Assembly (NCBI GenBank): GCA_020796225.1
Contig: CM036775.1
Span: 62,001 to 126,000 of the forward strand
Direction: 5' to 3'
Length of the DNA stretch: 64,000 bases
Source: Arion vulgaris
Taxonomy: Eukaryota > Mollusca > Gastropoda > Stylommatophora > Arionidae
Shown: piece by piece, positions 43,442 to 55,361 of the stretch
Layout: every line of letters starts with the position of its first letter
How positions within the stretch are numbered: position 1 is the first letter of the stretch
Program-made: the position numbers and the translations under genes
Notes under the pieces: generated by a model
Database searches by the model: none
The model's input: only the letters and a program-made list of their open reading frames with translations
What the model was told of the DNA's origin: nothing

Positions 43442-44053
43442 TTACCATTCTCCAACGCCCGTCGCCCTTTTAGCGAGGGAAAGTTTTTGAAGAGCACAGA
43501 TGCGGATTTCTTTAAAAGGGTATACCCGAAAGGTGCTTGCTTCTGCAGGGGGTTTTAGCAAATTTTCCCCCGGGGGTCTTCTAACCAGCATAGAACTTCC
43601 AATTCTGACAGGGGGAAACTTGTCTTTAAATTTCCACCCCCATAGTTCCCCTTTTTGAAGAAAGTCTTTGCATTTCCATTCTTCAGTCTGATCCTGATAC
43701 ACGTTTAATCTTCCAACACTATCCTTTTGGTGGCGAAGACGGACAGAAGCCTTAAGGATATGTTGTTCACACCCCTCGCCTAAATCCGGGTCATTTTGAC
43801 ACATCCAGGGGGGCCGGGCCTGTAACATTGTGCAGAAACAGCCCCGCACGGTGTTTTTTTCCAAAAACCCAAAAGCTTGTTGAAAAAGTTTAGAAGTCCC
43901 GAATATTATCTTATTATCTAAAAGGGTGCAACAAGGCCTATTTTGGGGAAAACCCGGGGCGGGAGACTCAGTGCCCATTCCCCAACACTTGCGCGATATA
44001 CGCCAATGCTCTGTGACCACTGTAGCTCCCCCTTTTTCAATGATACTGGCCAT
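43442..44053 (-). other. 203-codon open frame of unknown origin
   Basis: Open on the minus strand from 44,053. It includes E-H-W-R-I-S-R-K-C-W-G-M-G-T and P-P-W-M-C-Q-N-D-P-D-L. The repeated segment agaacttccaattctgacag also occurs inverted at 43,408-43,430. I match no domain. In this low-quality block the frame may be partly artificial; a degraded transposon ORF is the likeliest source. Confidence 0.3.
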
Positions 44054-44589
44054 TCAGGAGCTTGCATGTCCGGTACAGCCATCCATCATGTTCCTCTGAT
44101 GATCGGGGGTCGATTTGCTCTGGAGAATCAAATTTCGATGGTACCTGGCCCCACGGGCTCAACGAACATTCTTATGCTTTTTAGTACTTTCTCCCCATGC
44201 TTTGTAATTTTAGGGGTATATGTTGCTTTATTACATTCTTATGCTTTTTTAGTACTTTCTTCCCATGCTTTATAATCTATATGGGTATGTTGCATGTTTG
44301 TATATATTTACTGATGTTTATTGTTTTTTTTCTATTTCTAGTTTTTAGTGTTTTTTTGTTACATTTATTTCGTTATTCGCTTTTATTCCAGATTTTCCTT
44401 AGATACGTTTGTATTTGGTCGCCATTTGTGTTTCATTTTAATTTGTCACTCCTTTTGTTCGTTTGCTTGATAAAGGCCTTGTTGGTCAAACTTGTTTTAT
44501 CGTCACTGTTTATGTATTTTGAAAAACTATAGTACTTTGTTTGACGTGTTTCATTTTTTCAAGTTTTACTGCAGTCTTCCCCATTTCTT

Positions 44590-44770
44590 CTACAACAGAA
44601 CATCAGGAAAGAAGGTGAGAGGAAGACTATGAAAAAGATGGTTAGATGGCATAGCAGAATTCTGTCAAAGAGCAAAAATAACAATCACCCAAACCACCAG
44701 AACAGTGCAAGACAAAAATAGAAAACCATGACACTGGCAACTACCCGGTAACAGGAAGGAGTAGGACAGG
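44590..44770 (+). mobile_element. LINE tail fragment
   Basis: aaaggtgagaggaagact-like basic stretch followed by atggttagatggcatagcag. Resembles the terminal part of the RTE-like fragments at 20,640-20,700. Confidence 0.45.
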
Positions 44771-44794
44771 GGATCATGAGTCTGGGGAAATTTT

Positions 44795-44940
44795 TATGGC
44801 TGCATGGCTAGTGCACCCACGAAATTTTTTTTTTCTAGTCCCCTGAAAGAACAAAACTCCTTGTCCGTACCGGGATTAAACCCCAAGTCTCCTGAATGGG
44901 AGCCCTCAATCTAACCCTTTCGGCCAGACTCTCCGCAATC
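44795..44940 (+). repeat. SINE-6 dispersed repeat
   Basis: tatggctgcatggctagtgc, then accgggattaaaccccaagt and ttcggccagactctccgc. Same order as 54,420-54,590. Confidence 0.65.
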
Positions 44941-44978
44941 ATAATTTATCTTTTTTTATTCTTTTCTACATGAAACAG

Positions 44979-45022
44979 AAACAAGATGATTATCATGAGT
45001 CAAGTTAGCAACGATAAGCTCG
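44979..45022 (+). CDS. TBCCD1: TBCCD1 exon (short)
   Basis: Acceptor ttttctacatgaaacag, strong donor gtaagt. With the two bases from 39,624 it reads G-N-K-M-I-I-M-S-Q-V-S-N-D-K-L. The I-I-M-S-Q-V segment matches the L-V-V-M-S-Q-V strand at the start of the C-CAP region. Leaves one base, which does not fit the next exon without a two-base correction. Confidence 0.75.
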
Positions 45023-45264
45023 GTAAGTAAATGGGGAAGGAAGATGTAGTCGGGTTGTTTTCTATTCATTCCGTTTGTCTGTTATTTAGCTTCTTTTTTC
45101 TGCATGCACATGACAGCGCTATCTGTATCTCTGGTGGAGGTCGATTGAGATTGTTTAGTCTTTGCTTAACCTCTTGATTACACCATTACTTTAGCTTTGT
45201 TGTAGTACTTATTACTGCTGTTGTGATCCCCATTACTGCCGTTGTAATACCTTCTTCTTCTTCT

Positions 45265-45490
45265 TTGGTCGTTTTAACGCTTTAATCACCTCTTTGGTGA
45301 TATGTTTGATCTTTGCCAAGAGCATGTATATGCAATATGGTTTGGTAGACCCCAAAACCCAAAACTTCAACACATTTAGGACATGTTCATCCAAATTCAG
45401 CCAAACCTCCTAGTCGCCCCTCAAACATGCGTGGCAGGTTACGTGGTTCTATTCTTTACCCCCCAAATTTGGGCCCTGGTAACCACTGGC
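45265..45490 (-). mobile_element. SINE-2, noisy copy
   Basis: Complement of ccaaatttgggggg head, gacatgcgtggcaggt core and caaacatatcaccaaagagg. Ends next to a cttcttcttctt tract at 45,251. Confidence 0.7.
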
Positions 45491-45529
45491 GATTTTTTCC
45501 CATTTTGTCATTGTAACCTCTATTCCCAA

Positions 45530-46005
45530 ATTTTTAAAAGAAAAGGGAACTGAAGATATATTAAAACAAAATTAAATTTTCACTTAAATGTTGTATCAAC
45601 CCTAAATATGTAGATTTGGGAAAAATGACTAAAGATATAGAAAGTGTTGAATACATTTGAAAAAGATGTTCAAAAAATAATGAATATAAATGAAAATTCG
45701 GGAGAAGGGGGATGAAATCAGAGAAATGTATTAAACCCCACAGTGAAATGTTAAAGAAAGAGAAGATGGGATATTTTGGGACACATTTGGGGAGAAAAAT
45801 CAAAGAATATCAAAGCAGGATTAAAGGGGGATGCAAAGGGTTCAAGAAAAGAGGAAACCGGGACCCTTAAAACAACTCGGAGAGAGGCAAAAAACGTCTT
45901 TTTAAAGGGGGAGATTGAGCGGTTGCCCAGGATAGAGGGATGGAAATTGTTTGAGGCCCTATGTAATGTATAACGGTAAGAGAGGAAAATTTTTATTATT
46001 AAGGG
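45530..46005 (+). mobile_element. RTE-A LINE 3' end, noisy copy
   Basis: Parallel to 3,181-3,650 over its whole length, including agatatagaaa, tgaatacatttgaaaa, agagaagatggg-atattttgg, caaagcagg and gaggccctatgtaatgtata, with gggg/tttt substitutions. Confidence 0.7.
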
Positions 46006-46059
46006 TTCTTTATGTGCTCAAATTGAACACCGGACCACGATCCCCCGTTCCATTATGAC

Positions 46060-46268
46060 TTGGAACTTGATCTCACCACACTGAGATCGGGGCATAATTG
46101 TTATATTCCAAATTGTTACCATGTTGCAAAACAAAAAAGCACAGACCACAGTCTTGTTGGAACGGACACTGCAGTCTCAGAGCACACCACAGAATGGGTC
46201 TCATGTACTGACCTGCACCTGTGGAGCACCAAACAGTCCCCAGAGCCATCCTGCAAGACTGCCCAGTT
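46060..46268 (+). mobile_element. LINE C-terminal fragment with cysteine motif
   Basis: Contains L-T-C-T-C-G-A-P-N, then a shifted P-E-H-P-A-R-L-P-like stretch, recognisable as C-x-C-G-A-x-Q-T-P-E-H-I-L-Q-D-C of RNase H LINEs. It meets the GAA end of a minus-strand LINE-K at 46,270. Confidence 0.6.
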
Positions 46269-46269
46269 T

Positions 46270-49200
46270 TTTTCTTCTTCTTCTTGGATCTCTGGTCATG
46301 CGCAATTTACTGGCCACAACTGGGCAGACAGCTTCAGGTCTGCGGGTTTTCCCCAAAGCAGTTTTCAGGTCGACTGGGTGTGGCCACATGTTGCTTCTCA
46401 GTCACAAGAAGAGGACAGTCTTGCAGGATATGCTCTGGTGTCTGTTCTGCCCGGACACTGGCAGGGGCTGTTTGATTATTCCTAGTCTGAAAGTGTTTGT
46501 TGAGTCTGCAGTGTCCGGTGGGTCGAAATATAATGACCGGGTCTTTCTGCTTGGGGCTTGGGAGTTTTTTCCATAATCATATCCAGTGTTTGTCTTCCAG
46601 TCTACTGCAGATTTTCTCATGAGGGTTTTGACCTTTTGAAAAGACAAGGTGGGCTTTTTGGTACTGCCCTCCTGGGAAAACATCAGCACTCTCATTGCCT
46701 GAATCCACAGGAGATGGAACCCACTGCAAGTAATTTTCCTTCTGAAAGCTGAGCGTTCTCTTGTAGTTTTTGTACTGTGCTGTCAGGGGATTTAGCCCGG
46801 GTTGTATATGAAATGAGTCTGTAAGAAATACCATCTTTTTGCAGCTGCTTGCAGCTTTTCATGTGTGCTGCCATCAGAAGGGCAGATTTCTGTTTTGTAT
46901 TTGGGAAATATTTTCCAGTGGGAGCAAGAACAGGGGCATCGGGGGCCTAATGTACACCCTGCTCCACCATTCATGGTTGCCCCTTTTTGGATCCATCTGT
47001 AAATTTTTATCCAGCTGTTTTTGGGAAAATGTAATGGAGATGTCCATTGTAATTTGTTTTTTTTACAGATTAGGCTGGGCATCTTTGTTTAAAATTTAGG
47101 GATGGAGGTGAGAAGTTTAGTGGATATTCGGTTTCCCCAGGATAAAAAAGCAATTTTCATATGGAATTATGATTTAGTAGTTCCAAGTATGACTTTCCTA
47201 TTTTTTTTGCTTTGTGGTTTAGACTTGTACGTTTTGTTGTTTTTTGTTCTAGCCCTTTTTTTCATGCAGTGATGGTGAGGCATTCTTTTGACCCTTTTCA
47301 GTCTGTGAATCACTTTTCCCTTCTTCTGTTTTCCCAAGGGCGGGATTTTGGGCCCGCCTTTTCCATTTCTACAATTGGTGTAGATTTCATGGCCCCCAAA
47401 AAGTACGAGACACCTGTTTTGTTTTTTTTCCAGTATCGATTTGTTTGAAGGGGCTGCTGATATCCATGTCATGATGCATATTCGGGGGCGGTCTAACTGC
47501 GCCATTTACCCCTGACTGGGATTTTATCAGCCCCCAGGTAGTTCCAGCCAGTTTCCCCATCACACTTTTTTTCCCTCATAGCCTTTCTGTTTTTTTCCCC
47601 ATTATGTGATTTTTCCCATGTCAGACGACGTCAAGCTTAATTTCCCAAAAAAGGTTGGAGAGGGAACGGGAACAATATCTTAAATTTCAGTCTGAAGTGT
47701 TTTCCTTTGTTGAAATGAGAAAAGGGAAGTTTTGCCCCGGTTTATTTCTAGCCCCCTTTTATTCCCCCACATTATGAGGTTCAGGCTGGCCGGGTTTTTA
47801 AAAGATGGCAGGACCAGAAACTCGAGGTGAAAAAACCCAGACATCAGAGGAGAGAGGTGAAAATGTCTGGGCAGAGTTTGTGGCAGATCATTAATATATA
47901 CCAGGAAAAGCAATGGGACAGTACGCCACCCTGGGGGACCCCTGCTTTTAAATTTAAGGGGACGGGCACTATCCAATTTTACAGATGTTTCTTTTAAGAA
48001 AGTTTTTACCAAATAGTACATTCTCCCCGTACCCCACTGCGAAGAGCTTGAGTAGCAAACCATCTTTCCAGACTTTGTCGGGCCTTAGACATGTCAAGAA
48101 CACTGTGGGGGCTTTTTTTTTGGAAGCCTTTTTCTATGTCCTGTGCGAGGTATGCCACTTGGTCATCAGTGTTCTATGCCCTGTAGCCTGTCGGGGCTGG
48201 ATCCAGTTTATGGTTGATTCAAAAACCACGGAGTCTAGGGGTTTACCTTCCAGCAGTTTTGCGGGAAACAAAACTTATATTGTAGCTCGGGGACCCTTTT
48301 TTTGTCTTTTCCACTTTTGAAAATTGGGGGGATTTGGGATTTTTAAAGTCTGGGGCTTCCCCTGTCTCCAACTATTGTTAAAAAAACTGGAGTAAAGACT
48401 GTGCTATTGGGCCTATTTGTTTGAGCATGTCGCTTGATACTCCATCTGGTCCCGGGCCCTTTTTAATTTAGCTTTTTTAGTGTTTTTCACCAACGGTGAT
48501 GTCACCCCCAAAAGGGTTCATTGTTGCTTTTTTGAATGAGCATTTATCTCACTTTGACCTTTCCCTTGCCCACTTATTGAGCATGAGCTTTTTGCTTGTA
48601 ACACTGGGCCATCAGGGGGGCTGTCTTTCGGGGAAGGTTCTCCTTTCTGGAGAACGTTTTCCTCTAGATGGGGTTTTCATCGTCAGGCTTTTGTAAGTCT
48701 CCCCAACTTTTGAGATCTTTTTCCATGTTCAAAGAGGCTGTCTTTTTTTTTCCAATTTTTACACTGCTGGTTTCTTTCAACAAAAGGGGCCCTTTTTCTC
48801 TATTGTGTTGCATTACATTTTGGGCCGTTGGTGCAGTTCCATTGTATTTTGGCACTGCAAAGCGAGCTATGGAGAACTTCCATCTCTGGTGTCCAATATG
48901 GCTTGGTTTTTTTTTCCTCCCCCTGGGGATAGCCTTTTTTTTCAGCATCTAAAATGGTTTTTTGAATGAACGGGATCTCTGTCCCTTTTCCGATTGTTAA
49001 TTTCTTTACAGTACTTGTCTGCTGTTCTTGAATAGCTTCCCAGTCTGCCTTTTTTTAATTCCAATAGGGGGAGAGTTTTTAAGTTCCCCCTGTTAATGTT
49101 ATTTATGAGGAGTTTTATGGTCATGGTCACTACCTCCAATCTGGGCGAGACTTGCCTTTGGGATCCTGTGAATGTATTTTGCAAAAACCAGATCTGGGGG

Positions 49201-50520
49201 GCTTTTGCGCCACCGCGGGGGTAACATGTGGAGGATCACGGGTGGTTGAGAATGGTGGGCTGTTGGTGATCACCATTCTTCAAGGCCACCCGAGGATCTA
49301 GCGTGTCATAGCCCCAGCTTGGTGAGTGGCTGTTGAAGTCTCCTACTATAAGCAAGTTGTCATCTTGAACTTTTATAGCTTCCAGCTCAGTTTGAATGGA
49401 GGGGGGTGAGTTTTATTGTATAGTGTCATCTTAGTGTTGTTGATAAGGAGTTGAACAGCCATGAATTTTGGGGTCATCTGATTGGGCCTTTGGGGAAATT
49501 CAACTGCCGGGATGGAATTTTAACAGGTTACTACTCCACCCTTATGTCTATTTTCTCATCCTGACGGAAGGTTTCAAAACCCTAATGCTGAATCTATTTC
49601 CCGGGTTAAGGTGCGTCTCTGATACAGCAGATGTCAATCTTTCTGCTCGCAGACGTTTCCCCTAGCCCCGTTTTTGTTGGTTACCCCCTTTTGCATTCCA
49701 TTGCATAATTGTAGGGGGGAAAGTTTTTCCCGTGCCAGTAGTAATACCCTGTCCTCCCCCCGGCTTTGCAAGAATAACAGGGCGCCAGTGTAAGGGTGAC
49801 CCTTCGAGGCAGGGGGTTCGGGCCCACCACCACCCGGCTGTTTCCCCGGTGGTGGCACCACAGTTATATAAATATTTGCGCATGGCCATTTGAGTTGTTT
49901 GTATGTGTCGATTCCTCCCGCCAATAATGGCTGACACATTCCGGTTTTTAGGACATCTTTTTGAGGTTTTTCCTGACAGTTTCAGTCCCCCGCTGACGAG
50001 ATCTGTCTTCCGGGGTTTTTCGGAGTCGCCTACTTAGATGACTTAGCCTTTTTGTTGCCGGGGTCACAACCCAGGGTTTTTTGCAGGGGGCCCTGGGCAC
50101 TGTGTTTAACTTTGCTTTAAAGGGAAACTGAAGTAGAAGACAAGACAAGAAAAGGATGTCCTCCTCAAGAGAGAGAGGACGGCTATTTGTCCCAAGCTGG
50201 GGGGGGGTTTGGGTTTCAGCCAGACATTTCCACTCCCCGGGGCCCGCACGTCACCTTTTGAGGGCCCCCCCTGCCCCCCCCTTTTGGGCTGGCCTTTACC
50301 TTCAGTCTGTTCCGGCTTGGAGGACCTGCCAGGAGGAAATCCCCGCCTACCTGGGAAAGGGTCATAAAGGCACACAAACCCCCCAACCACGATAAAGGCT
50401 AATGGGGGGGGGCCCGTCTGAGAAAGAGAGATTGGTCTGGACAACAGAAAAAACCCCACAAGAAAACCCATGGGGGAAACCGTGAAGATCCAAGTACCAC
50501 CCTGTTTATACAAAACCGGG
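46270..50520 (-). mobile_element. LINE-K, long but noisy copy
   Basis: Read 5' to 3' on the minus strand: endonuclease around 49,250-49,370 (D-D-N-L-L-I-V-G-D-F-N-S-H-S-P-S-W-G-Y), RT around 47,690-48,950 (L-L-F-L-V-Y-I-N-D-L-P-Q, then E-I-N-R-G-K-T), a probable RNase H region near 47,300-47,500 (W-I-S-A-A-P-S-N-K), and an end with GAA repeats near 46,270. About the length of a complete element. Frame breaks occur every 100-300 bp, largely at homopolymers. Confidence 0.75.
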
Positions 50521-50599
50521 GAGTCGGGATAGAAAAAATTTTAAAAGTTACCATCATTTATTCCCCATCACCTTTGTTATATTTTTTTTCTGGTTTCAG

Positions 50600-50673
50600 A
50601 GTTCGGGAACATTGAAAGAGACAGTCAAAATACATCGCAGTCACTATTCATTTCTCTATTTGCTGTCCCAACG
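50600..50673 (+). CDS. TBCCD1: TBCCD1 exon
   Basis: Acceptor ttttttttctggtttcag, donor gttagt. Reads S-S-G-T-L-K-E-T-V-K-I-H-R-S-H-Y-S-F-L-Y, then L-L-S-Q. It matches S-S-D-T-L-A-G-A-H-V-K-I-H-R-C and F-I-Y-L-L-S-P of TBCCD1. It lies in a cleaner island of the noisy block, but its phase does not meet the exon ending at 45,022. Confidence 0.85.
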
Positions 50674-51599
50674 GTTAGTGCAAGATGGAGAATATTACTG
50701 AAGTTTTCAGTTCTATGGTTTATTATTTATTAACTGATTCACGCGAATAAGTGTCAATATATCTTATCGCATGAACCACCCCGCACCAAAAGCCCTTACT
50801 ATTTTGTTGCATTTTAATTTTTTTGCCCGAAGAGCTTTAAATTAACCGAAACTACAAAAAGTGAAGTATAAAAGATAAAATACATATCATCGGGTTTTTA
50901 TCCCGAAGAGAAGGAAATAGGTTTACCATTCACTCTGGGATCCCATGTGACTAAAAAACTAGCGTTTTTTATGAATGGTCATGATGCAGTTTGTGAATAG
51001 TTAAAGACCATACATTCCTTCACTATTTTCGATGTTTTTTATTCATAAATGTATTACTTATATAAAGAAAGAGCAGACTGATTTATACAAATATTGTTCA
51101 TAACCCTTTGGAACTTGGGAGTTTTTTTCACAATTTCAATTAGTTTTTAAAACCCAATATTTTTTTTGATAGTAAACACAACATTATATTTTCAATGCAA
51201 TAAATATTTTGTGATAAATATTGCAAGACAGGCACTTTTTTTGGAACCTGCGGGGAAAGAATAGGGAAGGTTTTTAAAATGCATTCAACTTACTTTTATT
51301 CTAGCTTTTCCAACTCCGGCATATTGATAAAATTTGAATTGAAAATTTGAAATTTTGTTTTCTTCTTTTTGCATTCGGTTTTTATGCTCATCTAAATCAG
51401 AGATGGGTTGACTTAAAAGCTGCATGTCAGTTGGAGTTTTTGAGACCAATAACTTGCCTGTATGCTTGCTCATGAGGCCATGTTTCATTTCCTTTGGGTT
51501 TATGTAGATGGACATGACTGCAGGGTGTGCCGGAGTCTGTGTTTCTGTCTGACATGCACACTGTGCAGTCTGAACAGCCTTTATTCTGTGCAATAATTT

Positions 51600-51940
51600 A
51601 TCTGAACCTCAAATGGTCAGATTTCAGACCCAATACACAAATAAGACAAGAGACCAAGCAAGAAAATGTATAAAATTTTTAAAGAAAGCCCCGCGGGAAC
51701 TACATGGGCCACCCCTTAGAAGGGATGAGAAAGACTCCCCCCAATCCCTCATATGGAACCAGAGGGAAAAAGAAAACGAGGAAGCCCAAGAGAGATTTCA
51801 TAGAACCATCACCAGAGGGGCTCAACGATGGGCCAGTAAACATTAAAGATTTAAAAACAAATACCCCCCAACGAGACATGGAGAGCTCTGCCCTGCGCCC
51901 CCCCAAGGCCCAAGAGGAAAGACTAACTAACTAACTGATA
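51600..51940 (+). mobile_element. RTE-B LINE 3' end with ACTA tail
   Basis: Parallels 10,540-10,900 (-): gatttcagacccaatacaca, K-R-K-R-G-P-like basic stretch, L-K-T-N and K-A-Q-E-E-R-L-T-N followed by ctaactaactaactgat. Confidence 0.75.
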
Positions 51941-51989
51941 ACTTGCAGCTTCTTCATCTGATTGCTAGTAAAATGAGATGGGGAAAAAT

Positions 51990-52560
51990 TTTCTTTTGAT
52001 CGTGATGATTACGCTGGCCAAAGCGCATGGAAAAGGGTTGTTGAAGAGCAAGGGGATGGGACAACACTTCTAGATGAGGGGGGAGGTTGAGGACTTGCTG
52101 CCCTCCATTGGCTTTTACTTACTGGGCCCTTGTTGTATCTGGACTCTCACGATGCTTCACAAGATCCAGAAGGGCAGGCGAAGGATGTCGCAAAGGTTTC
52201 CCCCCCGGAGGCTTACGGGGGAAATACTGCCCTGGTCTGCGGGTGTTATGGTAATAGGACAGGCTTGACAACAGCATCGATTGTTGGGAGTTGAAGATGG
52301 ATAAGGGGGATGTTGTTGCCCTTCGTGACTGTCTGTTGATGAGGACACTAAAAACGATGTTGAACGATCAAGCGATTTTGGCAGTTTGGAGTTACCCGTC
52401 AGGGGGGGAACTGATGCCTGAAAGGCAGAGGAGAGGGTGTTTAATCAGCGAGCCGGGAAACCCTCAGTATGCATACTTTTCATATCTGTTTTTAGACTGA
52501 GCACCTATGGGGCTGCCCGAATGCAATGACGCCAGTTTAGTAACCAAAACGATGATTTTA
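51990..52560 (+). mobile_element. LINE-I fragment, noisy copy of 16,790-17,370
   Basis: Contains gaggttgaggacttgctgcc (RNase H glutamate region), tggactctcacgatgcttca (third motif), tgaagatggataaggggga and gtatgcatacttttcatatc, ending at agtttagtaaccaaaacg. Side-by-side comparison with 16.8-17.4 kb shows the error pattern of the noisy block. Confidence 0.8.
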
Positions 52561-52584
52561 AAACTTTTCCAGGTTTTTTGGGGG

Positions 52585-52890
52585 ATGCCTAGAGTAATTG
52601 ATAGTAGCTCGGCCTGCTAGCTGTGAGACGCCTCATAGCTGGGGGCAACCTACTGTCCGGCATTTGTTCGAGCCCCGTCTTACTCGGGACGAAACGTGAG
52701 TACCCTGAAGTCGGAGAAAATCTGCCTGTATGGCGAGGGAATACAATTACGAGTACATTGAGCACATGCCAGTGTGTTTTACAATATGCACGTTTGGCCA
52801 TTTTTTAAAATTGGAAAAAACGGATTTTCACGCAAAATCAGTTTCAGAGATGAAACTTCGCTGAGGAAAGCGACGAAAGAAAAAAAAAAA
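52585..52890 (+). mobile_element. SINE-5, sense orientation
   Basis: Head gggatgcctagagtaattga, A box tagctcggcctgc, body cggcatttgttcgagccccg, ggcgagggaatacaattacg, gattttcacgcaaaatcag and a long A run at 52,878. Part of the B box (gggttcgaat expected) reads tgggggcaac, another likely consensus error. Confidence 0.85.
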
Positions 52891-53250
52891 AAACCAGGAG
52901 TTTGCAATAGATACAAAAGGGGAAAATTTTGTTTGGGATGCCCCCGCCCACACTAAACCTAACTGGGGCAACGTTCAATCGTTTTTTGGAAAAAAGACCC
53001 ATATCACAACATCATAAAGGGTCCCGCCCAGCAAGCAATCAGGACTCACAAACCTTTTTGGTGTTTGCTATCAACTCAGATGTTGACGCCTACCATGCCA
53101 GGTCAGGCTATCCAAAATTTTCTCCTGTTTTCCCGTCATATCACAATAAGAATGATTAAAACGATCGACGAAAGATTGAAACAAAAAAAACAAACAGCTA
53201 GTAATGAAATTCAGAGGTGATTGATGCTGATTGATTTATTTTTTTTTTAG

Positions 53251-53370
53251 ATGTGAATTGAGAAAAACAGAAACACAACATTAATCTTAGGTCCGGTTGA
53301 GGCACTGTCACGGAGCGGATGTGAGAACGCACCACTTCCCCCAGTCCTCGAAAGGTAGCCGCCTTTCTAC
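53251..53370 (+). CDS. TBCCD1: TBCCD1 exon, frame-broken
   Basis: After a long T tract and ag, the frame from 53,257 reads I-E-K-N-R-N-T-T-L-I-L-G-P-V-E-A-L-S-R, then S-G-C-E-N. It aligns to V-T-I-E-K-C-R-N-S-I-F-V-L-G-P-V-G and S-C-D-N of TBCCD1. An in-frame tga stands just before 53,257, and after about 53,331 the best reading shifts frame. End not certain: donors gtagcc (53,355) or gttagt (53,371). Confidence 0.7.
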
Positions 53371-53629
53371 GTTAGTGTTCTTCCTTTTTTCCATTTGAAA
53401 AAGTTATATATTCTTTTTCTTCCTCGCCCATTTGATTTCGGGATAGTCAGTGTGTCCAGTATGGCTGCGTTTTTCATGAAGACGGGTTTTCCAATTATCA
53501 GTGTCCCTGGTCATTCAGGTGAGCCTTCTATGCTTTCAGAGGTGTCTGATATTCAATGTTGTTCTGTTTGTGGAAAAAATGACATTTAACTTATCTGATT
53601 CTCTGAAATTAACGATTTTTTCATGTTTG

Positions 53630-53715
53630 TTAGCATACACGCTCTGATATAACTAATAAAGGGCTTGTCTAGGTTGAAAGAGGTGCCTCGCTTAAAGAGG
53701 CTTTAATCCTGTAAA
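53630..53715 (+). repeat. Short dispersed repeat
   Basis: Second copy of the 9,020-9,117 repeat (cacgctctgatataactaat, aggtgcctcgcttaaagagg), without the AAAC tail. Confidence 0.6.
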
Positions 53716-53814
53716 ATGTCTTTGGGCATTTTTTTGGAACCTGCATGGAAAGAGGATTGGGGAACGCCTGACATCGGGAGAAGAGAGCTGAGGCGATAAA
53801 AAAGGATAGGTAAA

Positions 53815-54170
53815 CATGGCCGGGCCCTGGGGGTTAGTGATTTGTTTTTAAACCCCCGACCTTCTGAGTTCGAATCCCCTGGGACAGTTTGTTAAATTGT
53901 TTCCCGGTTTTTAAAAAAGGGAAATTTTTGGGCCCACCGTTCAGAAAGCAATGGCAAACTACTGAAAAATGGGGCCTAGAAAATCAAATATTGTTTACTG
54001 GGTTGATGGGACGCCTTTTGGGGTATGCCACGATTTTCATTTTCAAAAAATGGAAAGAATTGGGGGGGAAGAGAGAGGAAGAGCTGGAAGAAGTTTTTTG
54101 AAGACTTGTGGCCCCGGGATTGGGAAAAGGGGAAGAAGAAGAAACTGTCATTACTGCCTGTAATACCACT
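53815..54170. repeat. Repeat-derived noisy sequence
   Basis: Includes cagaaagcaatggcaaacta, shared with 18,040-18,065, and a tgagttcgaatcccctggg word resembling a B box. Possibly another tRNA-derived SINE. Confidence 0.4.
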
Positions 54171-54189
54171 TTTTTGGGGAGGGGACTGG

Positions 54190-54420
54190 GGGCATACTTA
54201 CTTTTTCCCCTCTGATCCTCAGGGGGCATAGGGCCAACAGTTTTTCGTCACTTGTTCTGGACTCTGGGAGTTTTTTTTTTGGTCTCCCAAGATAGTTGAG
54301 CACCCTTCAGCTCTTAAAAAAAAATTTTTCTCCAGGTCCACAACCCTTTACCATTTTTTGGGGGTTTTTTCAAATGCTTGTCAGTGACACTTAACTGCAT
54401 CTTGAGGGATGTCTGACAGG
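54190..54420 (-). mobile_element. LINE-derived repeat, noisy copy
   Basis: tgatcctcagggggcatagg, then ggtctcccaagatagttgag. Third copy of the repeat at 18,835 and 19,485. Confidence 0.45.
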
Positions 54421-54590
54421 GGGGGACAAACCTGTGAATTTAATGTAGTGCAGTCGCCGCAAAACTGTTCAGGTTCGGGTGTTTTCTTTATGCCTCACGG
54501 GAAAGCTCCTTGGCCCTGATTGAATCCAGGCCCTGCATGGGAGCCACGCCTAATCCATTCGGCCAGACGCTCCACCCTAAAAACCAGTTC
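54420..54590 (+). repeat. SINE-6 dispersed repeat
   Basis: Best-preserved SINE-6 copy: agtgcagtcgccgcaaaact, gttcgggtgttttctttatg, tccttggccctgattgaatc and attcggccagacgctccacc. Confidence 0.65.
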
Positions 54591-54769
54591 TAAATGTAAG
54601 TTTGTCCGTCTGTATAAGCTGCCCTCTGTATAGTTTGGAACGGGATAAGCAAGTGAATGAGAAGAGACTACAGGTTAATAAACCTTTGGGGATCCTTGGG
54701 TTTTTGCAGATGTTTGACAAAATTACTAAACGCTGTTTTTGGGAGGGCCTGTCCTGCATTGTGGGGGCC

Positions 54770-55300
54770 TAAAATGTTTAGTCGTTCTTAGCAAATATCA
54801 AACATATCACATAGAATGATTAAATTTGGTCAAGAAGAACAAACAAAAAAAAAAAAATAGAAAAAAAGTTTTTTCCCTACCAACACTTTGTTACCAGTGC
54901 CAAACTTGGCCTTACAGCAACACATCACAGAAAGCTACCACATGTGAAATGAAAATTGAGGAAGGGCAGGGAGTCACCAGGAAAGATAGACTACGAAATG
55001 AGGACACGAAGCAGAGGGGTATAACTTCATGCACCGAACATCAAAAAAAAAATGGTGGTTTGGGCATTTAATAGAATGAAAAAACCAACCACCAATAACA
55101 GCATATAAGAAAAGAGATCGGGGACTAGAGCTAAGGGAAGACCAAAAAAAAAATGGGTAGACAATATCAGACCCAAATAAAAAAAACAGAAAACAAACAA
55201 GGGCGACTATCCGGGCCCCAGAACGCAAATTAAAGCTCCCATCCCTACGCTTTACGGCAAGAGGACACCCAATCCCCTCTTCCATGGGAATAGACAAATT
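54770..55300 (+). mobile_element. SINE-2 tail fragment and RTE-like LINE fragment
   Basis: 54,780-54,835 matches the SINE-2 3' part (atcaaacatatcacatagaa). From about 54,890 a LINE reads Y-Q-C-Q-T-W, then G-V-T-R-K-D-R-L-R-N-E-D-T-K, as in 31,929-32,222 (-). Confidence 0.65.
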
Positions 55301-55361
55301 TTGATGTCCTATCGAAGATACTAGAAAGTAATTTCCACCTTTAAAAATTTTATTTTCTTGT

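Noticed and set aside
43442..44053. 203-codon minus-strand frame as a host gene
   Set aside because: It lies in the low-quality block, has no recognisable domain and contains an inverted repeat copy nearby. Kept only as an unknown open frame.
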